Positions 25,233 to 35,064 of a stretch of DNA of 64,000 nucleotides are shown here, in pieces. A program made the translations under genes and the position numbers. Below the pieces are notes generated by a model. It searched no databases, was not told the DNA's origin, and saw only the letters and a program-made list of their open reading frames with translations. Within the stretch, counting starts at the first letter, position 1; each line of letters begins with the position of its first letter. The stretch lies in the NCBI RefSeq assembly GCF_000691525.1, contig NZ_JMDW01000019.1, positions 59,371 through 123,370 of the forward strand, read 5' to 3'. The stretch is from Mycolicibacterium neoaurum ATCC 25795. Its GTDB lineage: Bacteria; Actinomycetota; Actinomycetes; Mycobacteriales; Mycobacteriaceae.

Positions 25233-26185
25233 GAAAGGACCTCCAACAGGCGGCGACGGTGCAGGGTCGGGTCACCCCAGGCCGAGCGCAATGCCTGCAC
25301 TCGAAGGAGCAACAGCGACAGGTCGTGTTCCTGGGTGAATCCGATGGCGCCGTGGGTCTGCAGTGACGAACGCGCTGCCAACAGCGCGGCATCGGCGGCG
25401 GCCACCTTGGCCGCGCTCACATCGCGGGCAGTGTCCGGTGAGCCGTCGGCAAGCGCCAACGCCGCCCCGTGGACCAGCGGGCGCGCCATCTCGACCGCGA
25501 TGTGCACATCGGCGAGCTTGTGCTTGATCGCCTGATAGGAGCCGATCACCCGGCCGAATTGGGTGCGCTGCTTGGCATAGGCCACCGACAGGTCCAGCAT
25601 CGCCTGTCCCGCCCCGACCAGCTGGGCGGCCGTGGCCAACACCCCGAACTCGTAGGCGCGTGCGGTATCGGCGGACTGTCCGTCCCCGGATGCGTCGACC
25701 TCGAAGAGGCGTCGCGTGGGATCGACCGAATCGTGCGCGGAACCCGGTGTCGCCTCGGCCACCCGGCCATCTCCGGCCAACAGCGTCAACCCCGCGAAGT
25801 CGGCGTTGACGGCATAGGGCACCTGTGGCGGAAGTGCCACGGTGGCGATCAGCTCCCCGGCAGCCAGTGCCGCGGACCGCTCGTCATCGGCGAGCAGGAT
25901 GGGTGCCACGGCAACAGATTCGGTGACCGGACCCGGGACGGCCCAGTAACCCAGCCGTTCCAATGCCACCACCAGATCGATCGGTTGAGCCTCGATCCCG
26001 TCGAACTTCTCGGCCACCGAGAGGGCGGTCACGCCGAGGTCGGTGAGCTGTGCCCATACCTTGCGGGCGGGGGCAGAGTCACCGTCGGCCCAGGCCCGGA
26101 TGGCGGACGGGACATCGGCCGCGCCGAGTGCGGCATCGATGCTCGACGCGAAATCACGCTGCTGGTCGTCTATCTCGAAGTTCAT
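25229..26185 (-). CDS. fadE32: FadE32, acyl-CoA dehydrogenase (HIP pathway)
   Basis: A 318-residue short acyl-CoA dehydrogenase subunit (FadE32 of M. tuberculosis is 322). It has AYAKQRTQFGRVIGSYQAIKHKLAD and the C-terminal LQTHGAIGFTQEHDLSLLLLR, but no GGTxEIQ tail, as expected for a subunit needing a partner. Its neighbours FadE31 and FadE33 are the likely partners; complexes of M. tuberculosis FadE31 with each of the two have been described. It overlaps both neighbours by 4 bp. Confidence 0.9.
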   Translation of the reverse strand: MNFEIDDQQRDFASSIDAALGAADVPSAIRAWADGDSAPARKVWAQLTDLGVTALSVAEKFDGIEAQPIDLVVALERLGYWAVPGPVTESVAVAPILLADDERSAALAAGELIATVALPPQVPYAVNADFAGLTLLAGDGRVAEATPGSAHDSVDPTRRLFEVDASGDGQSADTARAYEFGVLATAAQLVGAGQAMLDLSVAYAKQRTQFGRVIGSYQAIKHKLADVHIAVEMARPLVHGAALALADGSPDTARDVSAAKVAAADAALLAARSSLQTHGAIGFTQEHDLSLLLLRVQALRSAWGDPTLHRRRLLEVLS

Positions 26186-27330
26186 GACTTGGGTTTCCCC
26201 CCAGAAATCTCACGTGGCAGCCCCAGCAGCCGCTCGGCGATTATGTTGCGCTGGATCTCGTTGGTGCCGGCATAGATCGGGCCGCCGAGCGCGAACAGCA
26301 GACCCTCGGTCGTGTGGTCGACGATCTCGGCGTCGGCGCCCTGCAGATCCAGTGCGGTCTGGTGCAGTGCGACATCCAGATCCGACCAGAAGACCTTCGT
26401 GACCGAGGATTCCGCGCCGAGTTCACCACCACCGGCCAGCCGGGTGACGGTGCCGAAGGTGTGCAGTCGATAGGCCTGAGCCTTGATCCAGGCATCGGCA
26501 ACGCGATCGGTGAAAACCGGATCGGGATTGTTCTTCCATTGCTGCACAAGTCGTTCCGCCGGTGCCAGGAATCGCGCGGGGCTGCGCAGGGACATGCCGC
26601 GTTCATTGCTCGACGTGCTCATCGCCGCGCGCCAGCCGTCATTCGCCTCGCCGATGACGTCCTCGTCGGGGACGAACACATCGTCGAGGAAGATCTCACC
26701 GAAACCGGTATCACCACCGAGCTGGGCGATCGGGCGGACCGTGACACCCTGGGCATGCAGGTCGAACATGAAGTACGTCAGGCCCTTGTGTCGCTGCGCC
26801 TGCGGGTCGGACCGGAAGAGGCCGAATGCCCGTTCGCCGAACACGGCGCGCGAACTCCATATCTTCTGACCGTTGAGCAGCCAGCCGCCGTCGGTGCGGG
26901 TGGCGGTGGAGCGCAGCGATGCCAGGTCACTACCCGACTCGGGCTCGGACCACGCCTGCGCCCAGATCTCCTCGCCGCTGGCCATTTTGGGCAGCACCCG
27001 GTCCAGCTGTTCTTCTGTACCGTGCGCGAAGAGCGTCGGCGCCAGCATCGAGGTGCCGTTGGCGCTGGCTCGGCCGGGGGCACCGGCGCGGAAGTACTCC
27101 TCCTCGAACACCACCCATTGCAGCAGGCTGGCATCCCGGCCGCCGTACTTCTGCGGCCAGGCGATCACCGACAACCCGGCGTCGAAGAGCACCTTGTCCC
27201 AGGTCCGATGCTGGTCGAATCCCTCACGGGTGTCATAGGACTTGGTGGGGAAGTGATCACGGTTGGCGTCGAGGAATTCGCGGACCTCGTGGCGGAAAGC
27301 CTCGCTGTCCTCGTCGAATGTCAGGTCCAT
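26182..27330 (-). CDS. fadE31: FadE31, acyl-CoA dehydrogenase (HIP pathway)
   Basis: A 382-residue full-length acyl-CoA dehydrogenase with AQAWSEPESGSDLASL (flavin loop), GQKIWSS and the C-terminal IYAGTNEIQRNIIAERLLGLP. It belongs with FadE32/FadE33 to the C/D-ring pathway downstream of FadD3. I chose the ATG at 27330 (MDLTFDEDSEAFRHEVREF), which matches the family start and is 1 bp from the fadD3 stop; upstream residues in the same frame overlap fadD3. Confidence 0.92.
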   Translation of the reverse strand: MDLTFDEDSEAFRHEVREFLDANRDHFPTKSYDTREGFDQHRTWDKVLFDAGLSVIAWPQKYGGRDASLLQWVVFEEEYFRAGAPGRASANGTSMLAPTLFAHGTEEQLDRVLPKMASGEEIWAQAWSEPESGSDLASLRSTATRTDGGWLLNGQKIWSSRAVFGERAFGLFRSDPQAQRHKGLTYFMFDLHAQGVTVRPIAQLGGDTGFGEIFLDDVFVPDEDVIGEANDGWRAAMSTSSNERGMSLRSPARFLAPAERLVQQWKNNPDPVFTDRVADAWIKAQAYRLHTFGTVTRLAGGGELGAESSVTKVFWSDLDVALHQTALDLQGADAEIVDHTTEGLLFALGGPIYAGTNEIQRNIIAERLLGLPREISGGKPKS

Positions 27331-27331
27331 C

Positions 27332-28906
27332 TCAGCTCCTCCCGTCGAGTTCACGCAGCATCGGTTTGACCACTTTGCCTCCAGGGTTGCGTGGCAGCAC
27401 GTCGAGGAACACCACCGAACGGGGCACCTTGAAATTCGCCAGATGTGTACGGGTGTGGGCGATGACGGTCTCCTCGTCGAGACCGGCACCGGGCTTGGCC
27501 ACCACGAAGGCCCTGCCGACCTCGCCGAGGCGTTCGTCGGGGACGCCGATCACCGCGGACTCGGCCACCCCCTCGAGACGCGCCAGTACCTGTTCGATCT
27601 CGGCGGGGTAGACATTGAACCCACCGCAGATGTACATGTCCTTGAGTCGGTCGGTGATGGTGAGATTGCCTGCGTCGTCGAGCTTCCCGATATCGCCGGT
27701 GTGCAACCAACCCTCGTCGTCGATGGCGGCCGCGGTGGCCTCCGGATCATCGAGGTAGCCGAGCATGACGTTCGGCCCGCGCAGTAGAACCTCGCCGGAC
27801 TCGTCGATGCGAAGATCGAAGTCGGCGATGGGGCGCCCGCAGGTGGTGGCCACGGTGACGGCATCGTCATCGGCTCGGCACATGGTGCCGAAGCCGGCCG
27901 CCTCGGTCAATCCGTAGGCGGTCAACACGATCTCGATGTCGAGCTCGGATTGCATCCGTTCGATCAGCACCACGGGCACGACGGCGGCCCCGGTCACCGC
28001 GAACCGCAGCGACGACAGGTCATAGTCCGCACGGCGTGGGTGGTCCAGCAGGGTCTGGTAGATCGTGGGCGGACCCGGCAGCACGGTGATCCGGTGCTCG
28101 GCGACGGCCTTCATGGCCTGCTCGGGATCGAAGGTGAGCAGGGGATAGAGCGTGGCTCCGGTTTGCAAGCACGCGAGAATGCCTGCCTTGTAACCGAAGT
28201 TGTGAAAGAACGGGTTGATGCACAGATAGCGGTCGGTGCTGCTGACCTGGCCGCACGCCGCCCAGGCGGCCGAGGCGTCCAGCGACTGCCGGTGCGCGCA
28301 CCGCACGCCCTTGCTGCGGCCGGTGGTGCCGGAGGTGAACAGGATGTCGGACACGTCGTCGGGGGAGACCGCGGCGACGCGGACGTCGACCGCCGCCAGC
28401 GCATCGGCCTTGTCGCCGCGGGCCATGAACTCGTCCCAGGTGCCGTCCTGCGCGTCGATGGGGATCCGCACGATATCGCGCAGCGCGGGCAGCGCGGCAC
28501 GGTCGAGCTGTCCGGTGCGGTCTGCGCCGAGGAACTCCCCGGCGGCGATCAACAGTGGAGTGCCTGTGCGGGCAAGGATGTCGGCCGCCTCGGAGGCGGT
28601 GTAACGGGTGTTCAGTGGGACCACGATGGCGCCCGCATAGTGGGTGGCCAGCGCGGCGACCACCCAATGCCAGGTGTTCGGCGACCAGATGGCCACGCGG
28701 TCGCCGGCGGCCACTCCGAGATCGATCATTGCCGCGGCCGCCCGCCGGACCTCGTCGCGGAGCTGCCGGTAGGTGAGACGTCGGTCGGCCGTCACCACCG
28801 CGTCGTGGTCGGAAAACTGCACGGCAATCCGGTCCAGGACCGCCGGAACGGTTCTGATTCCCCGGTCGCCGTGCTCCTGCCCACCGGCCTGCGGGTCGCT
28901 CGTCAT
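27332..28906 (-). CDS. fadD3: FadD3, HIP-CoA ligase
   Basis: A 524-residue AMP-forming acyl-CoA ligase that starts C/D-ring breakdown by making HIP-CoA from the HsaD product HIP. HIP-CoA is the known effector that releases KstR2. Seen: P-loop LFTSGTTGRSKGV, HTGDIGKLDDAGNL, GRD-equivalent TDRLKDMYICGGFNVYP and the catalytic lysine in PRNPGGKVVKPML. A GAGGAG Shine-Dalgarno is 5 bp before the ATG. It heads the four-gene operon and starts 17 bp from a KstR2 box shared with fadE30. Confidence 0.95.
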   Translation of the reverse strand: MTSDPQAGGQEHGDRGIRTVPAVLDRIAVQFSDHDAVVTADRRLTYRQLRDEVRRAAAAMIDLGVAAGDRVAIWSPNTWHWVVAALATHYAGAIVVPLNTRYTASEAADILARTGTPLLIAAGEFLGADRTGQLDRAALPALRDIVRIPIDAQDGTWDEFMARGDKADALAAVDVRVAAVSPDDVSDILFTSGTTGRSKGVRCAHRQSLDASAAWAACGQVSSTDRYLCINPFFHNFGYKAGILACLQTGATLYPLLTFDPEQAMKAVAEHRITVLPGPPTIYQTLLDHPRRADYDLSSLRFAVTGAAVVPVVLIERMQSELDIEIVLTAYGLTEAAGFGTMCRADDDAVTVATTCGRPIADFDLRIDESGEVLLRGPNVMLGYLDDPEATAAAIDDEGWLHTGDIGKLDDAGNLTITDRLKDMYICGGFNVYPAEIEQVLARLEGVAESAVIGVPDERLGEVGRAFVVAKPGAGLDEETVIAHTRTHLANFKVPRSVVFLDVLPRNPGGKVVKPMLRELDGRS

Positions 28907-28923
28907 TGACGCTCCTCTAACAA

Positions 28924-28937
28924 AGCAAGTGCTTGGT
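28924..28937. promoter_or_regulatory. KstR2 operator between fadD3 and fadE30
   Basis: AGCAAGTGCTTGGT matches the KstR2 motif AnCAAGnnCTTGnT at every fixed base. A -10-like TAGCCT lies at 28942-28947 and the fadE30 GTG at 28954, seven bases later, so the rightward transcript looks leaderless. Confidence 0.92.
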
Positions 28938-28953
28938 AGGTTAGCCTACAAGG

Positions 28954-30101
<1,148 letters not shown>

Positions 30102-30102
<1 letters not shown>

Positions 30103-30890
30103 TGAGCCTGTCAGAAGTACCCGAAGAGATTGCCGGACACGGACTTCTGCAGGGAAAGGTCGTCCTGGTCACCGCGGCGGCCGGTACCGGGATCGGGTCG
30201 ACCACCGCCCGGCGGGCCCTGTTGGAGGGCGCCGACGTCGTGGTCTCCGATTTCCACGAGCGTCGGCTCGGTGAAACCCGAGAGGAGCTGGCGGCGCTGG
30301 GACTGGGCAAGGTCGACGCGGTGGTTTGCGATGTCACCTCCACCGCTGCCGTGGACAACCTGATCACCGAATCGGTGCAGAAGGCGGGCCGCCTGGACGT
30401 TCTGGTCAACAATGCCGGGCTCGGTGGGCAGACCCCCGTCATCGACATGACCGACGACGAATGGGACCGCGTCGTCAACGTGACGCTGACCTCGGTCATG
30501 CGGGCGACCCGGGCCGCGTTGCGCTACTTCCGGGACGCCCCGCACGGCGGGGTCATCGTCAACAACGCCAGCGTGCTCGGCTGGCGTGCCCAGCACTCGC
30601 AGTCGCATTACGCCGCGGCCAAGGCCGGCGTCATGGCGCTGACCCGCTGCAGCGCAATCGAAGCCGTCGAGTACGGGGTCCGGATCAATGCGGTGTCCCC
30701 GAGCATCGCGCGGCACAAGTTCCTGGAAAAGACGTCGTCTGCAGAGCTGCTGGACCGTCTCGCCGGCGACGAGGCCTTCGGCCGCGCGGCGGAGCCCTGG
30801 GAGATCGCGTCCACCATCGCCTTTTTGGCCAGCGATTACTCCAGTTATCTGACCGGAGAGGTCATCTCGGTCTCCAGTCAGCGCGCCTGA
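30102..30890 (+). CDS. ipdF: IpdF, steroid C/D-ring short-chain dehydrogenase (Rv3559c type)
   Basis: A 262-residue SDR: TAAAGTGIGS nucleotide site, VNNAGLGG, Ser in NNASVLGW, and Y-x3-K in SHYAAAKAG. In M. tuberculosis the gene after fadE30 (Rv3559c) acts on the hydroxyl/keto group of the HIP-derived CoA esters. Symbol given from order and sequence type; the exact substrate is not visible. The start ATG overlaps the fadE30 TGA. A strong hairpin follows 22 bp downstream. Confidence 0.85.
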
Positions 30891-30912
30891 CCGACCGGCA
30901 GCCGACCGAAAA

Positions 30913-30954
30913 CACCACGCCGCAGCGGCCCGGACCGGGCGCTGCGGCGTGGTG
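30913..30954. terminator. Bidirectional hairpin between ipdF and the GjpA-like gene
   Basis: CACCACGCCGCAGCG at 30913-30927 is exactly complementary to CGCTGCGGCGTGGTG at 30940-30954, a 15-bp GC stem with a 12-base loop. It lies between two convergent genes. No U-tract follows, as is common for mycobacterial terminators. Confidence 0.75.
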
Positions 30955-30972
30955 CTCTGATATCGGTTCCGG

Positions 30973-32838
30973 TCAGTCGGTGCTGTCGCTTCCGGCGGAC
31001 GCACTCCGGTCGGGCCCTTCGGAACGGTCGGTCGACTCGTTGGCCGCGGCGGTTTCGGTGGACACCGATTCGGTGACGGTGGCCGCAGCGGTGCCCGACC
31101 CGTTCGTCCGCGCATCGGTCTTGGCGGTGTCCTCGGTTCCGTCGGTGGTGCCTTCGGATTCGGCACTCTCGGATGCGGAGGAGATGAACGCCGCCCGGTC
31201 GGACTCGGTGGTCTCCGAGTCGTCGGAATCCAGTTCAGTGGTGGAGGTTTCGGTGACCTTGGTCAGCTCCTCGCTCGACTCCTCCGTCACCGCTGCCGTC
31301 TCCTCGGATGCGGTCTCCTCGGATGCGGTCTCGTTGGTGGTGTTGTCGTTGGTGGTGTTGTCGGCGACCAACGACGCGGAGGCCTCGCCGCCCTCCGGAC
31401 CGGCACCGAGGGTGTCGGCAGTCGCGCCGGCCGGAGCCACCGGGTGATAGTTGAGCAGGTTGTCGATGATGGTCCTGGCGTTCTCGTTGACGCCGTTCAG
31501 GCCGGTGCTGATGTTGGTGATGACACCGTTGATCCCACCGATCACGTTGTTGGCGACGATATCGCGGACCGAATTGACCGCCGTGTTCACCGCGGCGCCC
31601 AGGTTGACCACCAGTTCAGCGGCCTGGCCGAGGCCGATCTGGGTGAGTGCCGCGGCGACGGTCGCGGCGAGATTGGTGGTCAACTCGGTGACGAGACCGG
31701 CGGTGGTCCGGGTGACCCCGGCCAGCAGGCTGCCGGGAGTGGTGAGCAGCGAGGTGCCGATCGTGATACCCGCACCCGTGACGTCGAATCCGCCGTTGAA
31801 CAGTCCACCCAGCGCGGTGGTGTAGCTGGCCAGATCGAGGGGGTTGGATCCGATGGCGTCCAGTGCGACGTTGAGGCCGGTCTGCACGCCGATCACGGCT
31901 TTGGCCGTGGCATCCGTGATCGGTGACAACGCACCGAGCAACGGGAATCCGATCTCGACCAGCCCGTTCAGGACGCCGGCGTTGTTGATGATCTTGATCG
32001 GGTTGATGGCGAGACCCTGGATGACACCGACCACTCCGGTGAGCAGCTGACTGCCGCTCTGCTGGGCGAGCGTGTTCAGCGCGGCGTTCAGCGAGTCCAC
32101 GGCGAGATTGACCTGGCCGGTGATCCCACTGAAGCCAAGGCCGACGACGCCGATGACCCCACCGAGGGTCGCATTCAGCGCGGTCGACAAGAGGCTGTTG
32201 GTGCCGGCAGGTCCGGACAACAGGCCGGTGTCATGGTTGGGGTCCTGTCCCACCAGGCTGTCGCCGATGATGTTCACCACGCCGGCCAGCAGACCGGTGT
32301 AGCTGGACAGCTTGAACGGGTTGTTGATCACATCGGTGATGGCGTAGAGCGCGGTGTTCAGCGAGCCGATGAGCGTGCTGCCGATGATGTTGGTGATATC
32401 ACCCGGCAGCGTGACGGTCGCACCGGCGATCCCGTTGATGCTCTCTGCAGTCATCGCCAGGCTGGCCTGGGAGTAGTTGCTGACCGCGGTCACCAGCGAG
32501 CCGAGGACTCCAGTTCCAGCGGCAGCGACGATGGGGTCCCAAAAGCCGGTGTTGAGGCGCTGGGCCTCGGCGAGGGCACCGGCGAGGGTGTCGGTGGTGA
32601 AGGTCTCGACCGATCCGATGCCGTTGGTGATATCGGCGAGACCGGTGCGCAGCGCGGCGATCAACCGGTCGACGTCGGCAGGGTTGATGACCGCAGCCAA
32701 CTGCACCTCGGCGGTGCTGACCTTGGGGATCGCAATGGTGTGGCCCTCGGTCGGGACCATCAGCGGGGTGAGCGCGATGGCGCTGGCCGCTGTCAGGGCG
32801 ACTCCCGCCGTGAAGTAGGGACGGGCTGAAATCTCCAT
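30973..32838 (-). CDS. GjpA-like secreted/outer-membrane protein with acidic Ser/Thr/Glu tail
   Basis: A 621-residue exported protein. It starts MEISARPYFTAGVALTAASAIALTPL, which resembles mycobacterial proteins annotated as GjpA-type porins (RPY-TAGVAL). Residues about 45-460 are a long run of amphipathic, G/N/T/V-rich segments with repeated VNIIG, LLAGV and NPFKL/NPIKI/NPLDL elements. The last 140 residues are low-complexity T/S/E/D with tandem ETASE and NTTND repeats. The ATG at 32838 has an AAGGGG ribosome site. It sits where M. tuberculosis has PPE64, next to kstR2. The porin role is a family annotation, not shown here. Confidence 0.65.
   Translation of the reverse strand: MEISARPYFTAGVALTAASAIALTPLMVPTEGHTIAIPKVSTAEVQLAAVINPADVDRLIAALRTGLADITNGIGSVETFTTDTLAGALAEAQRLNTGFWDPIVAAAGTGVLGSLVTAVSNYSQASLAMTAESINGIAGATVTLPGDITNIIGSTLIGSLNTALYAITDVINNPFKLSSYTGLLAGVVNIIGDSLVGQDPNHDTGLLSGPAGTNSLLSTALNATLGGVIGVVGLGFSGITGQVNLAVDSLNAALNTLAQQSGSQLLTGVVGVIQGLAINPIKIINNAGVLNGLVEIGFPLLGALSPITDATAKAVIGVQTGLNVALDAIGSNPLDLASYTTALGGLFNGGFDVTGAGITIGTSLLTTPGSLLAGVTRTTAGLVTELTTNLAATVAAALTQIGLGQAAELVVNLGAAVNTAVNSVRDIVANNVIGGINGVITNISTGLNGVNENARTIIDNLLNYHPVAPAGATADTLGAGPEGGEASASLVADNTTNDNTTNETASEETASEETAAVTEESSEELTKVTETSTTELDSDDSETTESDRAAFISSASESAESEGTTDGTEDTAKTDARTNGSGTAAATVTESVSTETAAANESTDRSEGPDRSASAGSDSTD
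31298..31362. repeat. Tandem 15-bp repeats in the tail of the GjpA-like gene
   Basis: Two exact 15-bp copies at 31298-31312 and 31313-31327 encode ETASE units, and two more of another unit at 31333-31347 and 31348-31362 encode NTTND/NTTNE units. The frame is kept, so copy number could vary without breaking the protein. Confidence 0.85.
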
Positions 32839-33188
32839 ATGCGGGTACCCCTTGAAACTGGTCAGTTGTATCGAATAGATCACGGTGAGCTTATGGAGCG
32901 CGGACCCGGCGCAGTCGTATTTTGCGAGAACGTCAGTTCTGGCTAGTTCGCACACGAATTAGCTGAACCGGCGGTACCGAGGTCTTTCGATCCGGTGATG
33001 GACCGCGGTCTGGGCGCCGCCGTCGCGATGCGGAGATTGCTGCGAAGGGCGGCCTTCCAGCGTTCATGCAGATGCTGCACAGGAAGCCGTGTTACGGGAG
33101 CATTGCCGGAATCTCACCGATCGAGCCGTCGCGGTGAACAAGTGTGCACGCAGTGCGGGCGGACGGGGATGCGCTGGACGCGATCCGG

Positions 33189-33204
33189 TGTGACCAAGGT
33201 CACA
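33189..33204. promoter_or_regulatory. Crp-type palindrome upstream of kstR2
   Basis: TGTGACCAAGGTCACA has perfect 7-base arms and equals the Crp/Cmr consensus TGTGA-N6-TCACA. It is centred about 90 bp upstream of the kstR2 start and about 360 bp from the GjpA-like start. Mycobacterial Crp binds sites of this form with cAMP. Confidence 0.6.
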
Positions 33205-33257
33205 CATTGCGCGCTGTGGATGACCGGTGCGCTGCGCAGCATGGGCCATCTCGACCT

Positions 33258-33271
33258 AGCAAGTGCTTGGT
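33258..33271. promoter_or_regulatory. KstR2 operator at kstR2-fadA6
   Basis: AGCAAGTGCTTGGT, identical to the fadD3/fadE30 box. TACGCT at 33275-33280 is a -10 candidate and the kstR2 ATG begins seven bases after it, so kstR2 is self-regulated and probably translated from a leaderless transcript. Confidence 0.92.
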
Positions 33272-33286
33272 TGGTACGCTATGTGA

Positions 33287-33880
33287 ATGACACAGCCGGC
33301 AAGCCGTCGCGATGAGCTGCTACAGCTCGCCGCGACGATGTTCGCCGAGCGCGGCCTCAAAGCCACCACCGTGCGAGATATCGCCGATTCGGCGGGCATC
33401 CTGTCGGGCAGTCTCTATCACCATTTCAAATCCAAGGAACAGATGGTCGAGGAGGTCCTGCGGGACTTCCTCGACTGGCTCTTCGAGCGTTATCAGCAGG
33501 TCCTTGCGACCGAATCGACGCCGCTGGACCGACTCAAGGGACTGTTCATGGCGTCCTTCGAGGCGATCGAACACCGTCACGCACAGGTGGTGATCTATCA
33601 GGACGAGGCCAAACGGCTGTCAGCGTTGGATCAGTTCGGCTTCGTCGACGAGCGCAACCGCGAGCAGCGAAAGATGTGGGTGGACCTTTTACACGACGGG
33701 GTCGCCGACGGGTCGTTCCGCCCCGATCTCGACGTCGACCTGATCTATCGCTTCATCCGCGACACCACGTGGGTCTCGGTGCGTTGGTATCAACCCGGTG
33801 GACCGCTCACGGCCGAAGAAGTCGGCCGCCAGTACCTCGCCATCGTTCTCGGCGGCATCACCACAGAAGGAGTCTCGTAA
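33287..33880 (+). CDS. kstR2: KstR2, TetR repressor of the HIP (C/D ring) regulon
   Basis: A 197-residue TetR regulator (M. tuberculosis KstR2 is 200). The helix-turn-helix is TTVRDIADSAGILSGSLYHH with FKSKEQMVEE following, residues about 26-55. It represses the C/D-ring genes until HIP-CoA binds. Three matching operators are in this window (28924, 33258, 48634). The start ATG has no Shine-Dalgarno and fits a leaderless mRNA. Its TAA overlaps the fadA6 ATG (TAATG). Confidence 0.95.
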   Translation: MTQPASRRDELLQLAATMFAERGLKATTVRDIADSAGILSGSLYHHFKSKEQMVEEVLRDFLDWLFERYQQVLATESTPLDRLKGLFMASFEAIEHRHAQVVIYQDEAKRLSALDQFGFVDERNREQRKMWVDLLHDGVADGSFRPDLDVDLIYRFIRDTTWVSVRWYQPGGPLTAEEVGRQYLAIVLGGITTEGVS

Positions 33881-35064
33881 TGGCCTCGACCTCAAAAGCA
33901 GTGGCGTCAGAAGCATTCGTCATCGACGCCGTACGCACGGCGATCGGAAAGCGCAACGGGTCGCTGGCCGGCGTGCATCCGGTCGACCTGGGCGCCACCG
34001 CCTGGCGCGGACTCTTCGATCGCAATGACGTCGACCCCGGTGCCGTTGACGACGTGATCGCCGGTTGTGTCGACGCGGTGGGCGGGCAGGCCGGCAATAT
34101 CGCCAGGCTGTCCTGGCTGGCCGCCGGCTTCCCCGAGGAAGTTCCCGGCGTGACCGTCGACCGCCAGTGCGGTTCCAGCCAGCAAGCCATTTCCTTTGGT
34201 GCACAGGCGATCATGTCCGGTACGGCCGATCTCATCGTGGCCGGCGGCATGCAGAACATGAGTCAGATCCCGATCAGCTCCGCCATGATCGTCGGCAAGG
34301 AGTTCGGGCACACCTCGCCCACCAACGAGTCCAAGGGCTGGCTGCACCGCTATGGCGATCAGGAGATCTCGCAGTTCCGCGGATCCGAACTGATCGCCGA
34401 GAAATGGAACCTGTCCCGCGAGGACATGGAGCGCTACGCCCTGGCCAGCCACCAACGGGCCCAGGAGGCGATCCGGGCAGGTTACTTCGAGAACGAGATC
34501 ATCCCGGTCCAGGTCGACGGGACCTCCTTCGTCACCGATGAGGGTCCCCGCGACACGACCCTGGAGAAGATGGCCGGACTCAAGACCCTTGTCGACGGTG
34601 GCAAACTGACCGCCGCCATGGCCAGCCAGATCTCCGACGGTGCCAGCGCGGTGCTGCTGGCCTCCGCGGACGCGGTCAAGCAGCACGGCCTCACCCCGCG
34701 CGCCCGGATCCACCACATCAGCGCCCGCGGCGCCGATCCGGTGTACATGCTCACCGGGCCGATCCCGGCCACTCACTACGCGCTGCAGAAGACCGGACTG
34801 TCCATCGACGATATCGACACCGTCGAGATCAACGAGGCGTTCGCTCCCGTCGTCCAGGCATGGATCAAGGAGACCGGAGCGGACCCGGCCAAGGTCAATC
34901 CCAATGGCGGAGCCATCGCGCTCGGCCACCCGCTCGGGGCCACCGGCGCCAAGTTGTTCGCCACGATGCTCAACACTTTGGAGCGCACCGGCGGACGTTA
35001 CGGTCTACAGACGATGTGTGAGGGCGGCGGCACCGCCAACGTCACCATCATCGAACGGCTCTAG
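33880..35064 (+). CDS. fadA6: FadA6, thiolase of the HIP pathway
   Basis: A 394-residue thiolase (M. tuberculosis FadA6 is 386) that cleaves 3-ketoacyl-CoA intermediates late in C/D-ring breakdown. Seen: nucleophilic Cys in VDRQCGSSQQAI, NEAFAP, His in GHPLGATGAK and second Cys in TMCEGGGTAN. It starts at the ATG overlapping the kstR2 stop and so is co-transcribed with its regulator. Its stop shares a CTAG with the convergent xanthine dehydrogenase gene. Confidence 0.93.
   Translation: MASTSKAVASEAFVIDAVRTAIGKRNGSLAGVHPVDLGATAWRGLFDRNDVDPGAVDDVIAGCVDAVGGQAGNIARLSWLAAGFPEEVPGVTVDRQCGSSQQAISFGAQAIMSGTADLIVAGGMQNMSQIPISSAMIVGKEFGHTSPTNESKGWLHRYGDQEISQFRGSELIAEKWNLSREDMERYALASHQRAQEAIRAGYFENEIIPVQVDGTSFVTDEGPRDTTLEKMAGLKTLVDGGKLTAAMASQISDGASAVLLASADAVKQHGLTPRARIHHISARGADPVYMLTGPIPATHYALQKTGLSIDDIDTVEINEAFAPVVQAWIKETGADPAKVNPNGGAIALGHPLGATGAKLFATMLNTLERTGGRYGLQTMCEGGGTANVTIIERL

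Larger units (their letters stand above)
32839..33286. other. 448-bp intergenic control region between the GjpA-like gene and kstR2
   Basis: No convincing gene: an open frame at 32995-33315 has no family likeness and overlaps kstR2. The region holds divergent promoters. On the right are the Crp-type palindrome (33189-33204), the KstR2 box (33258-33271) and a -10 element; on the left, AT-richer sequence at 32860-32885 before the surface-protein gene. Its length is unusual for this compact locus. Confidence 0.7.

Noticed and set aside
32995..33315. 106-codon + strand open frame before kstR2
   Set aside because: It overlaps kstR2, contains the Crp palindrome and the KstR2 box, and matches no known protein.
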